Program-made: the position numbers and the translations under genes | Shown: piece after piece, positions 24,114 through 34,484 of the stretch | Numbering within the stretch: position 1 is the first letter of the stretch | How the letters are laid out: every line of letters starts with the position of its first letter | Notes under the pieces: model-generated | The model's database searches: none | The model's input: the letters and a program-made list of their open reading frames with translations, nothing else | What the model was told of the DNA's origin: nothing | Source of the DNA: Peromyscus leucopus | Lineage: Eukaryota > Chordata > Mammalia > Rodentia > Cricetidae | Direction: 5' to 3' | DNA length: 64,000 nucleotides | Assembly: GCF_004664715.2 (NCBI RefSeq) | Contig: NC_051074.1 | Coordinates: forward strand, 15,787,678-15,851,677

Positions 24114-24318
24114 CTAGTATCCTCCTATGAGTAAGTACATACCATATTTGTCTTTCTGAGTCTGGGTTACTTCACTCAGGATGATTTTTTCTAGTTCCAT
24201 CCATTTGCCTGCAAACCTCATGATGTCATTGTTTTTCTCTGCTGAGTAGTAGTCCATTGTGTATATGTGCCACAATTTATTTATCCATTCTTCAGTTGAA
24301 GGGCATCTAGGTTGTTTT
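24114..24318 (-). pseudogene. LINE-1 ORF2p C-terminus, 5'-truncated
   Basis: Minus-strand translation ends ...[20 protein letters not shown] then stop, the C-terminal end of rodent L1 ORF2p, preceded by '[20 protein letters not shown]'. Similarity to the copy at 40 kb stops near 24318, so the element is 5' truncated there. The open frame continues into unrelated sequence to 24470. Only about 65 codons of the roughly 1,280 of a full ORF2 are present; non-functional. Confidence 0.9.
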
Positions 24319-24419
24319 TGATAATAGTGTCCGTTGGTTAAAATCACAAGGAATAGATATTGCATTTTACCAGTATGTTCTAGTTTGTTTTCATTTATAA
24401 GTTTTCTGTACTTATTTGC

Positions 24420-24488
24420 ATTGCTAGAAACTGGACCCAAGATTTCTGAAATGTAGGCAAGTTGTTCCACCCCTAAGCTACATCACTA
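24420..24488 (-). repeat. ID/B4-type SINE fragment
   Basis: 'gctagaaactggacccaag...aggcaagttgttccacccctaagctacatcac' is the antisense of a tRNA-Ala-derived SINE head (B box then A box). Confidence 0.6.
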
Positions 24489-24497
24489 TTTCTTACA

Positions 24498-24660
24498 GTG
24501 CTTTTCTGGATCAAAGATCTCAATATGAAACTTAAAACAATGAAAATGCTAGAAGAAATCCCAGACAATAATCTAAAAGGTATGGGTGTCAGAAAGGACT
24601 TTCTGAATAAGACAACATTCAATCAGGAATTAATACTGACAATTGACAAATGGGACAAAT
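24498..24660 (+). pseudogene. LINE-1 ORF2 fragment, old
   Basis: Frame from 24498 reads 'FWIKDLNMKLKTMKMLEE' and then 'GMGVRKDFLNKTTF', matching the ORF2p C-terminal region in sense orientation. It is opposite in strand to the L1 just before it, so it is a separate, older insertion. It is cut by a B1. Confidence 0.65.
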
Positions 24661-24662
24661 CT

Positions 24663-24716
<54 letters not shown>

Positions 24717-24875
24717 AGACAGGATTTCTCTCTGTAGCTTTGGAGCCTGTCCTGGAACTCCCTCTGGAGACCAGGCTGGCCTTGAACTCACAGAGATCTG
24801 CCTGGCTCTGCCTCCCGAGTGCTAGGATTAAAGGCATGGGCCGCCCGCTGCCACCGCTGCCACTACCACCCAGCT
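24663..24875 (-). repeat. B1 SINE with 52-nt poly(T) and 10-bp TSD
   Basis: A T-run at 24664-24715 (A-tail complement) precedes an antisense B1 body ('gagacaggatttctctctgtagctttgg' to 'ccacccagct'). The direct repeat ggacaaatct flanks it at 24653-24662 and 24876-24885, placing the insertion inside the L1 ORF2 fragment. The B1 head shows a local expansion of GCCACC-like units (about 24841-24873). Confidence 0.93.
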
Positions 24876-24885
24876 GGACAAATCT

Positions 24886-26327
24886 TTAGATGTGACTATA
24901 TAAACTTGAGTAACCATATACATAAAGAACTGTAAAGTATACATATGGGTATGTACACACATATATGTAGTTTAAAGAAAATTATACCACTTGGGGTGAT
25001 AAAGTTATGCACTAGGGTGGTGTTCCCAAAGAGCCATATCTAATAAATCCCCTAGTACCAGCTTACATAATCTTTTTATGTGCATGGAACATTCATAAGA
25101 CATTACTAATTTGGATGTATTTAGAGGCAAAGGTCATGCTAATCTCTGTATTATTTCATTTTTTTTTCTGTATTTATTTCAAAATAACACTTTGTATTTC
25201 TCTGCAGTCCTAAAGTCTATCAGAAAATGTAGATAACTTGTATTTAAAAATTACTGAATTGTACAATTCTAACAAAAATGACAGATGGCTTTAAGCCTTT
25301 TGAAAAAAATTTGCATACATTTGTTTTGTCAATGTCTATTTGTTGACATTTTATTTGCCATTTATTTTGGCAAATAGATTCAGTTGATATTGTTAATTTC
25401 ATTTTAATGATGGGATCTCTCTGCTGTCCTGTAATTCAACTATGTAGACTGACTGAACTCAGACTCACAATAAATATTAAGGGTTATCAATAGAATGCTT
25501 ATGTATAAAGATGGGTCTTGAAGAACTCATTGATCTGGTTAAAATGTAGTCAGACATGGTTTAAGACAAATATTGAATAGTTGAAAATTAGGATTACATG
25601 CAAATAAAACTGGGGCTCAGATAAGAAATAATAGAAACAAATCAAATTGCATAATAAGAAAATAATATAAAAGGCATCCCAGAAGGAGAATTCAGAGTCA
25701 TAATAGAAGTGAAACTATAGAAAATAGGAGCCAGTAATGTCCTATATACCAGTTAGAAAACACTGGCAGTGATTGTAATAGGATAAATATAAAGAAACAC
25801 AGGTCCATAGGCTATATCCTAATGCTAAAAAATGAAAGACCAATCTAGGTGAATGACATAATTGTTTATATATGGTACTTACAATATACAAGTGATATGT
25901 TAATAAAAATTCTAATTAGAATATATAACAAGATATCTTAAGTAAATTCAGTTTTATGGGAGCCTAGATAACAATGTGTTGAATGGCTCTTTTCTCATCT
26001 GCAGAATGATACACCACACCTGCCCTTACAGAAACAGGGAATTTCAGGGTATAAATGGGAAAGAACAAAGAGATAATTTATTTGAAGAATAATTGATGCA
26101 GTGAACATGGAGACACATGCAGTGGTAGATCTGGTGTACATTTTAAAAGGAATACACCCACATGTATAATTTCTGTCTAGGTCTTGTTTTCCTCTTGTCA
26201 TCTTCTAGAGGTTATACAGAGTTAGAACATGGAATAAGATGAACATGGAGATCAAAGATGGAATATCACTGAATGCAGTGGCCAGTAAGTTCCCTCTATC
26301 TTCCTATGTTCTCTGGGATTCCTCCCC
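24886..26327. other. Mostly single-copy DNA
   Basis: No clear gene. 25398-25466 may be a very old antisense B1 ('gggatctctctgctgtcctgtaattcaactatgtagactgactgaactcag'). The frame at 25995-26201 has no supporting motif. Confidence 0.45.
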
Positions 26328-26380
<53 letters not shown>

Positions 26381-26402
26381 ATCTATCTACCTATCTATCT
26401 AT
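26328..26402. repeat. (TCTA)n tetranucleotide microsatellite
   Basis: About 18 TCTA units with two interruptions near the 3' end, followed by a short TG run. Confidence 0.97.
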
Positions 26403-26419
26403 ATATGTGTGTGTGTAAA

Positions 26420-27271
26420 CAAAAATAAAGATATGGATCTCATATGTAGTCCATTTAGTGTTTCCTACATGTGTTTGGAGTTGACCCCTTGTTACACCTA
26501 TATCTCAGAGAATGTCTTAGAAAAGTATCACTCAATGACTGTCTTACTTGAAATGCAAATCACTTTGTGTGGACCACCTTATTCACTCTCAGAGACCCTG
26601 AGGCATTTGGTGGGGAAATGCATCCCATGTTCTGACATTTACCACTAACATAAGCCTGTTATTAGATTTCCTTTGATAATGAGAACATTTGATTGGACAG
26701 GTCCTGGCATTTAATGAGGGCAAATTGCTTGAGTGTAGCTCTTGTCCTTGCCAAATTATAAGACCTCTTACAGATACTGGTATAATAATCCCGCAGAGGT
26801 CATTATTTTAGCGCATACTTGTACCCAGGCAAAGCAGGTCTGGGCTCATCCTTCTCATGGGCCTTTCTTTAAACCATCTGGTCTAGTGGGACAAGCAGAC
26901 TGACTCTACCATCTCATTCCTACCGACTTTGAAATAAAAATGTTCATGAAAAAATGAAAGTTTCTCCAATCCTATGCTTTTCAACAAGTAGATATGGACT
27001 ACATTTTCTGATCTCTTTGTTATAGTTTGTATTAGTGCTATTTAATTTCCCTCAATATATAATACTGCTCACACTATCATATCATATGTCCGTTATCTGC
27101 GTTGTTTCTCCTCCTTTTTTTTTATCACTTCACTATTAATTCCTTTGTGTTTACTAACTTTAACTCTCTACTTTATTATAAACTATTTCTGTTCTTTATT
27201 TTTCCACCCATGTTGAGGGCATAGTTTTTGTTTCATTTATAATGTATTTTAGAAGTTTGTTCTGCATTTTG
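26420..27271. other. Single-copy DNA, nothing recognised
   Basis: The 79-codon frame at 26409-26648 ends in an ordinary stop, and no family is recognised. No repeat signature seen. Confidence 0.45.
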
Positions 27272-27420
27272 TGTTGTGCGATATTTTCTTTGTGGTCTGA
27301 CAAATAAAGCTTGCCTGGAAGTCAGAGGGAGGAGCTAGCCACTAGTTAACCATAGAAGCTGGGAGGTAGGTAGTGGTTTATGCTTTTAATCTTAGCATTT
27401 GGATGGTTGAATATAGAGAA
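27272..27420 (+). mobile_element. 5' part of a SINE-bearing ERV LTR
   Basis: 'tgttgtgcgatattttctttgtggtctgacaaataaagcttgcctggaagtcagagggaggagctagccactagttaaccatagaag' matches the first 90 bp of the LTR at 51,327, then enters the SINE-like block ('gtggtttatgcttttaatcttagcatttgg'). It is truncated after about 150 bp. Confidence 0.75.
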
Positions 27421-27499
27421 AAATAAAATACAAGCCTGGTTGATTTTTGTAGACCTCTGTGGTACAATTAAGAGTAAAAAAATAAATCTATTCAGTTTT

Positions 27500-27960
27500 G
27501 ATAGGAGAAAGATAAAGTCTAAAATATAGAAAACATCTGCAGTGAAATTATAGTAGAAAATTTACCAAATATAGGAACATACATGGGCATAAAAATACTG
27601 GAAATATTTAGAAATTTGAACAGATATCACTAGAAAAGAAGTTATCCATATAATATCATAGTTAAAATACTGAAGCTGTAAAGGAAAGCATACCAAAAGC
27701 TACAAGAGAGAGGAGTTAAGTTACTTATAACAAACTAATAGAAAAACTATACATTTCTCTGCAGATTATAGAAAAATCAAAAGGAAAATTAGTGTAAGGA
27801 AAGAAATCATACAGGTCAAAGCTAAATTAATTAATGGTGTACAAAAGGTCAATGCAACAGATTAATGAATGAAAGGATTGGCTCTCTGTAAAGACAAACA
27901 GCTTTGACAAGCCATTAGACAAACTAATTGATATAAATGTGTTCTAAATAATAACAATTC
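27500..27960 (+). pseudogene. LINE-1 ORF2 remnant (upstream piece)
   Basis: A-rich sense sequence including 'aaaggattggctctctgtaaagacaaacagctttgacaagccattagacaaactaattgat', which is the L1 ORF2 stretch just before the reverse transcriptase core ('WF...K.N..DKP.AKL'). Frames are broken throughout. Confidence 0.6.
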
Positions 27961-28257
27961 TTTCCAAGATTACAGAGGCAGGCTTTGAGACAGATTTCAA
28001 GTGAAATATTCTTTAGTAATGCCTGCTATTCACAATGAATTGGGCAATTCAATAAATAGGAAATTCTGTGCTATGGAATATGAAGAAAAATAATCTCTGA
28101 GTTCATCAGGTTGTGAAGGTATTAGATAGGATACACAGTGTTAATCGAGGAAGCTGATCTCATTGTATCATTCTCCCTTTGGGATGCTAGGAAGTTAGCA
28201 GTTTAAGGAAGGCAATTATATTTTGACAAAATAGGTAATCCAGGGAAAAGAATGGTT
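27961..28257. other. Unassigned segment between two L1 pieces
   Basis: Separates two collinear parts of one old L1 ORF2. It may be decayed L1 plus an inserted element; no family recognised. Confidence 0.35.
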
Positions 28258-28486
28258 ACATTCCATGACACATACAATCTACTCAAACTGATACTAAAGC
28301 ATCAGAGAGAAAATTAACTAAACAAAATTAACAGATGTGAAATCACAATGAGAATAAAAGAGGAGTCAAAGTCTCTCAATAAAAGAAAACTCAGGACCTG
28401 GCAGATTCTCTGCTGAACTATTCAAAGATGAATTAATACCAGTGTTTCTCAAATTAGTACATAAATCAGAAAAAGAGAGGGCGGCA
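28258..28486 (+). pseudogene. LINE-1 ORF2 remnant (RT region)
   Basis: 'ccatgacacatacaatctactcaaactgatac', 'gtctctcaataaaagaaaactcaggacctggcagattctctgctgaactattcaaagatgaattaataccagtgtttctcaa' corresponds to the ORF2 reverse transcriptase segment containing the SPGPDG-like motif. Stops and indels present. Same strand and order as 27500-27960. Confidence 0.75.
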
Positions 28487-28623
28487 AGACGGCGCAGTGG
28501 ATGAAGATGTTTGCTGCCAGTCCTCATAACCTGAGTTAGATCCCTGGAGACCCCATGGTGAAAGAGAAACCTATCATAATAGTTGTTTTCTTACCTCCAT
28601 GGAACACACACATGCACTGCGTG

Positions 28624-28673
<50 letters not shown>
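28487..28673 (+). repeat. B2-superfamily (B3-type) SINE with (CA)n tail
   Basis: 'gggcggcaagacggcgcagtggatgaagatgtttgctgcc', 'ataacctgagttagatccctggagacccc', then 'tacctccatggaacacacacatgcactgcgtgc' and about 23 CA units (28627-28672). Head and B box are well preserved. Confidence 0.8.
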
Positions 28674-28898
28674 AGTTAAGAGAAAATCAGAAAGTGATTG
28701 AAAATTATGACCAAATATATTTTAAGACAGTGTTTTGTTACCAAATCCAAATAAGGGCAAGCAAAAAGTTTTGTTTTTTTTTAAATAAAAGTAAATTACA
28801 CACCCATTGGAAAATTTCCTTCATTGTGGTGATATTTTATTTGTATGTTAATAAATAAACAAAAGAGATCAGGGGGGAAAGGCCAGCAAAATTCAGGC
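28674..28898. other. AT-rich spacer
   Basis: No element or gene recognised. Confidence 0.4.
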
Positions 28899-29010
28899 AG
28901 CATGCCTTAATCTGATCACTTAGCAGGCATGGTCTCTGTGTGTTCAAGGGCATACTATGGAACAGAGCCAAGCTTGGTGACACACTCCTTTAATCTCAGT
29001 ACCAACCATA
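28899..29010 (+). repeat. Two partial B1s head to tail
   Basis: 28899-28966 reads as B1 middle ('ggcatgccttaatctgatcacttagcaggcatggtctctgtgtgttcaaggg'). 28968-29005 reads as a B1 head ('gccaagcttggtgacacactcctttaatctcagtac'). Both are diverged. The LTR of ERV copy A starts right after. Confidence 0.55.
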
Positions 29011-29017
29011 GAGACCT

Positions 29018-29213
29018 GGTACCTTTTTCAGTTCTGCCTTCATATTTTGCTTCCTCTGTTTTGGTGACTCCTGACTCAGCCTTCCTCTTCCCAGAATTCT
29101 TCTTGTCTGCTTAGCCCATCTCTACTTCCTGCCTGGCTACTGGCCAATCAGCATTTTATTTATCAACTTATCAGAGCAACACACATTCATAGCATCCATA
29201 ATGACATCCCACA
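29018..29213 (-). mobile_element. ERV copy A 3' LTR, truncated
   Basis: Contains 'ttcagttctgccttcatattttgcttcctctg', 'ggtgactcctgactcagccttcctcttcccagaattct' and 'gccaatcagcattttatttatcaac', each also present in the full LTR at 31,506-31,908. The last half (R/U5) is missing, where partial B1s now adjoin. Confidence 0.82.
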
Positions 29214-30555
29214 GCATTCACCTTTTCTGTCTGATCAAAAAGGAAGGTTTTAACTTTAACATAGTAAAATTACATATAGTAGAACAGTTATCAAGCAAGA
29301 ATTAGTTATACTATCTAGTCTATTTGTATTTGGCAAAATGAAAGAAAATATGCTATCTATCCTATATTTGCAAGTCTAAAGTTTCTTATCTAATTTTTTT
29401 ATCATATAACTATCTATTCTACAACTACATCAAAGACCTCAGAAGGATATAACATTGCCTAAGTAAGAAAGTACATTGTAAGCAACTTCCAAAAATCTAG
29501 AATGAAAGAGACAGCTGGCTCCCTGGACTATTACCCAAAGTTCCTCTGCAACCTTGGGGCATCCATCTTCAGCCTCTAGGCCTAAATTTTTTTAGTTGCT
29601 TCTACCTGTTTCCTGTAGAATATATAGTAGTCTCCTCTATGAAGCAGGAACCTGAAGGACCATCTCACCTTGTTTTGGCAAAATTTAGTGGTCTTTTTTC
29701 CATGGTCCTTCATGTCCAGTCGATGCAACATTTTGTCAAGAAGTAGGGAAGAACAGTTTCTTGCCCAAATAGCTAACTTTTGTCACAAGGAAAGCAAACA
29801 CCATAATGAGTTTCTTAATGCCCATTATCTTTCCTGAAGTAGATTGGTGCTGTCAGAAGTAGATGTGTCTCAATATCCAGAAAGTCAAAGTTTTTAAAAC
29901 ATTTTAAATGCCATATTCTGTAGGTCTTTGAAGTGTTTGAAGATTACCTATCTAATTGAAATATATCTATGTATATCTGGAAAACTTAACTAACATGACT
30001 ATAAGGTTGACTATCATGGATGACTATTAATTGTATTTCTTAATTATCCATTACAATTTAAATGACTTATATAAACATAATACCTTAAACAAGAGTAGAA
30101 ATATTCATATAGTATAGAAAATTAATTTTAAATTTGTAATAAACTAAAATCTATAGCAATATAAAACATTTTATACAAGTTCTTGCTCTTTAAAAGTAGA
30201 CTCAATCATCTACCCTTTCATCCTATCATATCTATATCCTATATTTCCATATCATATCCCATATCCCCCTTTTTTCTTTAGAAAGATATTGACAATGACC
30301 AATAACAATTTGTAATCAATCTCTAAACAAAGACAAATATCCATAAACCAGATTTTTGGAATGTGGGCATAGTTTTCTAGGCTATTTCCTGCTCATAGGG
30401 GTGCTGGTAGTCTTATGGGGATCCTGAGAAAATTCAAGATAATGGTCAAGTCTTGGGAAGACCGGCTATAACCTTTGTTGATAGTACCATCTGTTAAGGT
30501 TCAGGAGTTCTGGCTTGATCAAACCTGATTCATCTTAATCTGATTCATCTTAACC

Positions 30556-30598
30556 TTTCCACAGGGAGCAAGAGGAAGCCTCTTGCTCCCTGTGGAAA
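30556..30598. other. Perfect 20-bp inverted repeat, 3-nt loop
   Basis: Arms 30556-30575 and 30579-30598 are exact reverse complements (tttccacagggagcaagagg and its complement) with loop 'aag'. One arm matches the unique sequence of the ERV internal region ('tttccacag' also at 62,512-62,520 in copy B), so the second arm looks like a fold-back copy. Confidence 0.95.
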
Positions 30599-31142
30599 CA
30601 AAAACAGAGCCTCCTTTCCAAAGCAACATATCCTTAGATCCAAATTTTGAAGCCAAAATATCTTTAAAATATACATATTGGCTTAACTGAGCAGCCTTTT
30701 CAATCAAATGTGTGTGGGCAGTTAAAAATATCAAAGTCAACACAATCCAGATTCTCTGTGTAACATCCATCTTAGTGTGGCTTATTTTTCATACTACCTT
30801 TACTGTCTCATAAAAGACTTTATTTTTTAAAACCATTCTTATATAACTGTTTGTATTCATTTTCTTCTCTCTTCCAAGCCTACGTACACGTTTACACATA
30901 TTGTAAACCATTTAAAGTCTTGTTCCAACTGAATCTGCCTTATTGTGAATCTACTGCTTTATTCTGCAGCATGACTAGGACTGACTGAAATGGCAGCTTT
31001 GGCTGCTGGCTCCTCCCACCTCAGCTTTCCAACATGGCAGAACTATGTTTACTGCCATGTCTGGGAACCATGCTCACTGACAACTCTGGGAAGCAGTGGG
31101 TCTATGCTTCCATCCAGTAGCTTGTAGCCCAAAAGTCTTTTC

Positions 31143-31166
31143 CTTTTTTTTTTTTTTTTTTTTTTT
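31143..31166. repeat. Poly(T), 24 nt, inside ERV copy A
   Basis: Corresponds to the A-rich 'acaaaaaattttaaaaaatgg' region of copy B (about 61,944-61,965), expanded here to a pure run. Confidence 0.85.
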
Positions 31167-31373
31167 GTCTATACTAGCAAAAGCTAAATTCACCATGCAG
31201 TGTACTGAGAGGCTTGCAGACACCTCTGTGTATGTACTGCGGCAGGAATCTGCCATACTGCAGGTCAAGCCCACATGCTGCAAACCCACCATACTGTAGC
31301 TCAAGCCTGCAGGTTGTGGCTGGCCTGAGAGACACAGTAGGAAACTGTTTTTAGCCCCCTTTTAGAATCTTGG

Positions 31374-31375
31374 TT

Positions 31376-31447
<72 letters not shown>

Positions 31448-31450
31448 TTT
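31374..31450. repeat. (CTTT)n microsatellite inside ERV copy A
   Basis: About 18 CTTT units, or (AAAG)n on the ERV strand, lying between the PBS and the rest of the internal region. Copy B has only ordinary sequence at this place, so the repeat grew after the copies separated. Confidence 0.95.
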
Positions 31451-31485
31451 AAGTTTTTTCATGTTTTTTTTGGTGGAAATTCTTG

Positions 31486-31503
31486 CTACCACGTTGAGTG
31501 CCA
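31486..31503 (-). promoter_or_regulatory. Primer-binding site, tRNA-Lys-like
   Basis: Minus strand reads TGGCACTCAACGTGGTAG two bases after the LTR end. It resembles the retroviral PBS TGGCGCCCAACGTGGGGC (tRNA-Lys1,2 type) with a few changes. Copy B has the better preserved version at 61,653. Confidence 0.75.
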
Positions 31504-31505
31504 AA

Positions 31506-31908
31506 TGTAGCTGGAAATTTTTCTGTGTCCCGCCTGGTTCATGGGCAGGGCAAATCTCTCACCCACAGTCCCACAGTCTTTTATAAAATAATCACACAGA
31601 GGCCTAATATTAATTATAACTGTTGGCCCTTTGCTCAGGCTTATTACTGACTAGCTTTTACCCTTAAATGAACCCATAATTCTTTTCTATGTTTAGCCAT
31701 ATGGCTTAGAACCTTTGTCAGTTCTGCCCTCACATCTTGCTTCCTCTGTGTCTGGTTGGTGACTCCTGACTCAGCCTTCCTCTTCCCAGAATTCTTTTTG
31801 TCTGCTTCTCCCACCTATACTTCCTGCCTGGCTACTGGCCAATCAGCATTTTATTTATCAACCAATCAGAGCAACACATATTCACAGCATCCAGAAGGAC
31901 ACCCCACA
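31506..31908 (-). mobile_element. ERV copy A 5' LTR, complete
   Basis: 403 bp with TG...CA ends (TGTGGGGTGTCC... to ...CCAGCTACA on the minus strand). It matches the copy B LTR over its length: 'gattggttgataaataaaatgctgattgg', 'caggcaggaagtatagg', 'ttataaaagactgtgggactgtggg' type blocks. Confidence 0.9.
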
Positions 31909-32976
31909 GTAAACAGGAAAATTGTGGTGTGAGTGGGCAAAGGAGCAGTTTCGATGGATGTGTGGGAACAAGGGAGACATCTTACAGGCATCTGTGTAGA
32001 GGTTAAAAGTGTGTTCCTGTAATAGTTTTATAACTGAGAATTCAGCTTTTAATTCTATCATTTGGGATGAGGATTCCCCTGTCTGAAATGATATTCAGTG
32101 TCTGCTCTCCCCCCCCCCACACACACACAGACTGCTGTTCAGTTAGAGGGCACATCTGGTAAATATAAGCCTTGCTAGAGGGCATAGAGGTTTGACCTTG
32201 AAAGTCAAGGGAAAAATAAAGGCTTGGGATTCAGCAAAATATAACAATGGAGAGGCTGAGAGGTAAGAAAATTACAGGAGGGAGCTAAGAGGCGCTATGA
32301 GGAAGTAGAGTGGGTAACAAGAATTTCAATCCAGTGCCTCTCCAAAGGGACTGAAAGACTTATCAAAAAGAAACATCCTAAATCGTGGAGGAAAGATGTC
32401 CCTTTCCCTGTGATAGGGGCCCTGGTACGGGGAAAGGAAGCTTCCAGGCATCCCTGAGTAGTGACACCTACCCAACAGGAGAGGTGAGATAAGTGCTGAG
32501 AATAGGAAGAGGAGAAAACGGCTGTAGAGGTGAGTCAAAGGCCTGCCACCGCCTCCGACTCCCCTTTGCTTTCCCACAAAAAGATAGGCATGATGCCAAT
32601 TTCAAATACTCAAATAATGGAACATGAATTTAGAAATTAAAGAAAAAAAAAACTGACCATAATGATCACGACCACGGTGGCAGAGTACATTTATCCAGGC
32701 TGGATAAATCAAGCAGAAATAGAAAGTAAGAAACACACAATAGTGTGAAATAAAATAAGACCCTCTTGGTGTTTGAGGGCTTAAACGTGATCATTACACT
32801 AAGATGAAAAATTTGACACAACTATGAGGTAAACCATTTTATTAAAAACAAAACAACAACAACAACAAAAAAAAAACTTTCTTTTACTCAACATTGGAAA
32901 ACTTTGGGAATTTGAAGCTGCCTAGAAATTCTACCCCCACCTTTGTCTAAAGAAACCAGGTCAGACAGAGGTAGTC
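31909..32976. other. Single-copy DNA
   Basis: No recognised element. Minor features: a C-run then CA tract at 32108-32128, a 9-bp-arm hairpin 'atttatccaggctggataaat' at about 32690-32710, and A-rich runs near 32641 and 32850-32877. The antisense frame 32326-32577 has no recognised motif. Confidence 0.45.
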
Positions 32977-33212
32977 AGGAATTCTGAGAAAAACAAGAAG
33001 TCTTTAAAGACTCTGCGGCAGGACATACTTTAAGGGCCCTACTTGGAATGAATCTCAAATCCATCACTAGCATCATGCCTCCTCCTCTTGGTCTGATATC
33101 AGCGACCCAGTTTGCATGTAAAGTCTCACTGCGAGTATCTGAGGCACTGTAGTACTCCGTAGTACAGTGTCTCAAAGCTTCCACTACTGGGTCATCTCCA
33201 AACTTAGCATCC
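32977..33212 (-). other. Unidentified 78-codon open frame with upstream AG
   Basis: Minus-strand frame from just after 'gtgtcctag' (33213) to a stop near 32977. Residue content is balanced rather than Leu/Phe-rich ('VVEALRHCTTEYYSASDTR' in the middle), and the overlying DNA has several CpGs. No family recognised. It could be an exon, part of an old retrocopy, or chance. Confidence 0.25.
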
Positions 33213-33480
33213 CTCTAGGACACTTGAGCCACTTTCTATTAGAGCCTGGCTCCCACGCGGGAGGGAAAGCCGAAAGCTGAAGTCCGGAGGGGCCATGCAA
33301 AAGGCTAACTAACTAGCGCAGGCTTCCTGGGTCGCGGTTCACTGTTTACTAGATTGTCACCACTGCTGTCTGGGTCATTTCCCCGTAACATTCTTTCCTC
33401 AGTTTTCCCGAGTGTGCTCTGGGATTTTTACTAAATTTCTATACCGAGAAAAATTGTCAGTTCCTTGCTTATTATACATA
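33000..33480. promoter_or_regulatory. CpG-bearing patch, possible promoter or enhancer
   Basis: At least a dozen CpGs fall within about 400 bp (for example 'cccacgcgggagg', 'aaagccgaaag', 'agtccggagg', 'gtcgcggttc', 'ttcccgagtg'), whereas other non-repeat stretches of the window have almost none. No B1 is present to explain them. Suggestive of a regulatory element or transcript start; not proven. Confidence 0.3.
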
Positions 33481-34014
33481 AATAACTTCGTTTCTGAGAC
33501 CACCCCTACCCACACTCACAGCTAAAGACGAATAAGTAAAATTGTTCTGAGTGCTGGGATTACAGAAGGGGTAGGGGATGGCCTTTTTGGAATTTCCAAT
33601 TTAGTGTCCAGGACATGGCTTAACACCCTAGACACTGTCAGCAAGGCTTCTTTGGTTAGCTTCAGCCAAGCAGCTCCTCCAAGCCATTTTCCCACACCTA
33701 TAACCATTCAGCAAGTGAACAGTCCCCCCTCCCCCACCCGACCTCCCACCCCCCAGTGAATCGGCCTGCTAGTGAGCCTGGTGCACAGTGGCAGCAAATC
33801 CCACTGACTCCCTGTTTGGTTTCTCAGAGGGTCTTGGAGTGATTTACAGGCAGGCACTGTAGGGAGGACAATCAGAATTGTGATGCTTTGCCGCCTCCTT
33901 AGAACCTGAATGGGATAACAAGGGTATTCCCTCGTGAGGAGCGGGAGAAGAGGTTTCTGAACACACATGGGCTCTTTATCACCTGCCAGGGACTGTCTAA
34001 GCACATACCAAGTA
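33481..34014. other. Unassigned, partly C-rich
   Basis: A C-rich tract at 33723-33755 and otherwise mixed sequence. The antisense frames at 33522-33707 and 33708-34004 have no recognised motifs. It may be part of the L1 that ends at 34,170. Confidence 0.35.
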
Positions 34015-34170
34015 AGCCCACGGGAGGCCCTCCTCTTTCTGAACAGAGACAGAGGAGGACTGGATGGGGAGGAGGTAGAATGGAGGGGGCAGGACTGGGA
34101 GAGTGTAGGGAGTCGAAACTGTGGTCAGTATGTAAAATAAATGAAGAAAAAATGTTAATTAAATAAAAAA
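34015..34170 (+). repeat. LINE-1 Lx-like 3' end with A-tail
   Basis: 'cccacgggaggccctcctctttctgaacagagacagaggaggactgg', then a G-rich run, 'gtcgaaactgtggtcagtatgtaaaataaatgaag' and A-rich tail. This is the typical terminal block order of an Lx-type 3' UTR. Confidence 0.8.
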
Positions 34171-34212
34171 TACTGGAAGAATTTTGTTCTTTTCTAGATC
34201 TTCTATATACTA

Positions 34213-34353
34213 GTTCTTAATATCTATTCCTACTGTAGCCCATATTTCTATGTCTAAAGTTTCCTGACCAGTGGTAACATCAATTCCTTCCTTAATTATA
34301 TATTTAATAATATCAATAGAAAGGGCTACTTCTTTAGAACCACACTGTCCCAT
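34213..34353 (-). pseudogene. Possible Gag N-terminus fragment
   Basis: 47 codons from ATG at 34353 to an in-frame stop at 34210-34212. It starts Met-Gly-Gln, is helix-friendly ('IIKYIIKEGIDVTTGQ'), and lies about 130 nt beyond the PBS. It is far shorter than any Gag, so inactive. The family assignment rests on position and the start residues only. Confidence 0.35.
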
Positions 34354-34484
34354 GCTTACCAAAACAGGACACTCACTTCTTAAAAGTTCTTGGTTTCCTG
34401 TCCTTCCTATGACCAAGGTCTCTCCAGGTCTGCAGCTCCCTTTCAAATCCTATCCTCTTCAGTCCCAATACATACCTTCTTCAG

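Larger units (their letters stand above)
29018..31908 (-). mobile_element. ERV copy A: LTR - PBS - internal - partial LTR, non-coding
   Basis: On the minus strand the order is 5' LTR (31908-31506), PBS, about 2.3 kb of internal DNA, then the first 196 bp of the 3' LTR (29213-29018). The 3' LTR opens with TGTGGGATGTC, nearly the same start as the 5' LTR. No gag, pol or env reading frame is visible in the internal part, so it looks like a non-autonomous class II-type element. Internal sequence 30,510-31,480 aligns along its length with 61,671-62,520 of copy B on the opposite strand. The family name needs a library search. Confidence 0.82.

Noticed and set aside
26220..26294. Another exon-like segment ending '...gtggcca|gtaagttcc'
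   Set aside because: Good donor but no acceptable acceptor or coding signal; single splice-site matches are common by chance.
28627..28672. Possible CRISPR-like or tandem-array signal from regular short repeats
   Set aside because: All regular repeats in the window are mono- to tetranucleotide microsatellites; no repeat-spacer structure exists.
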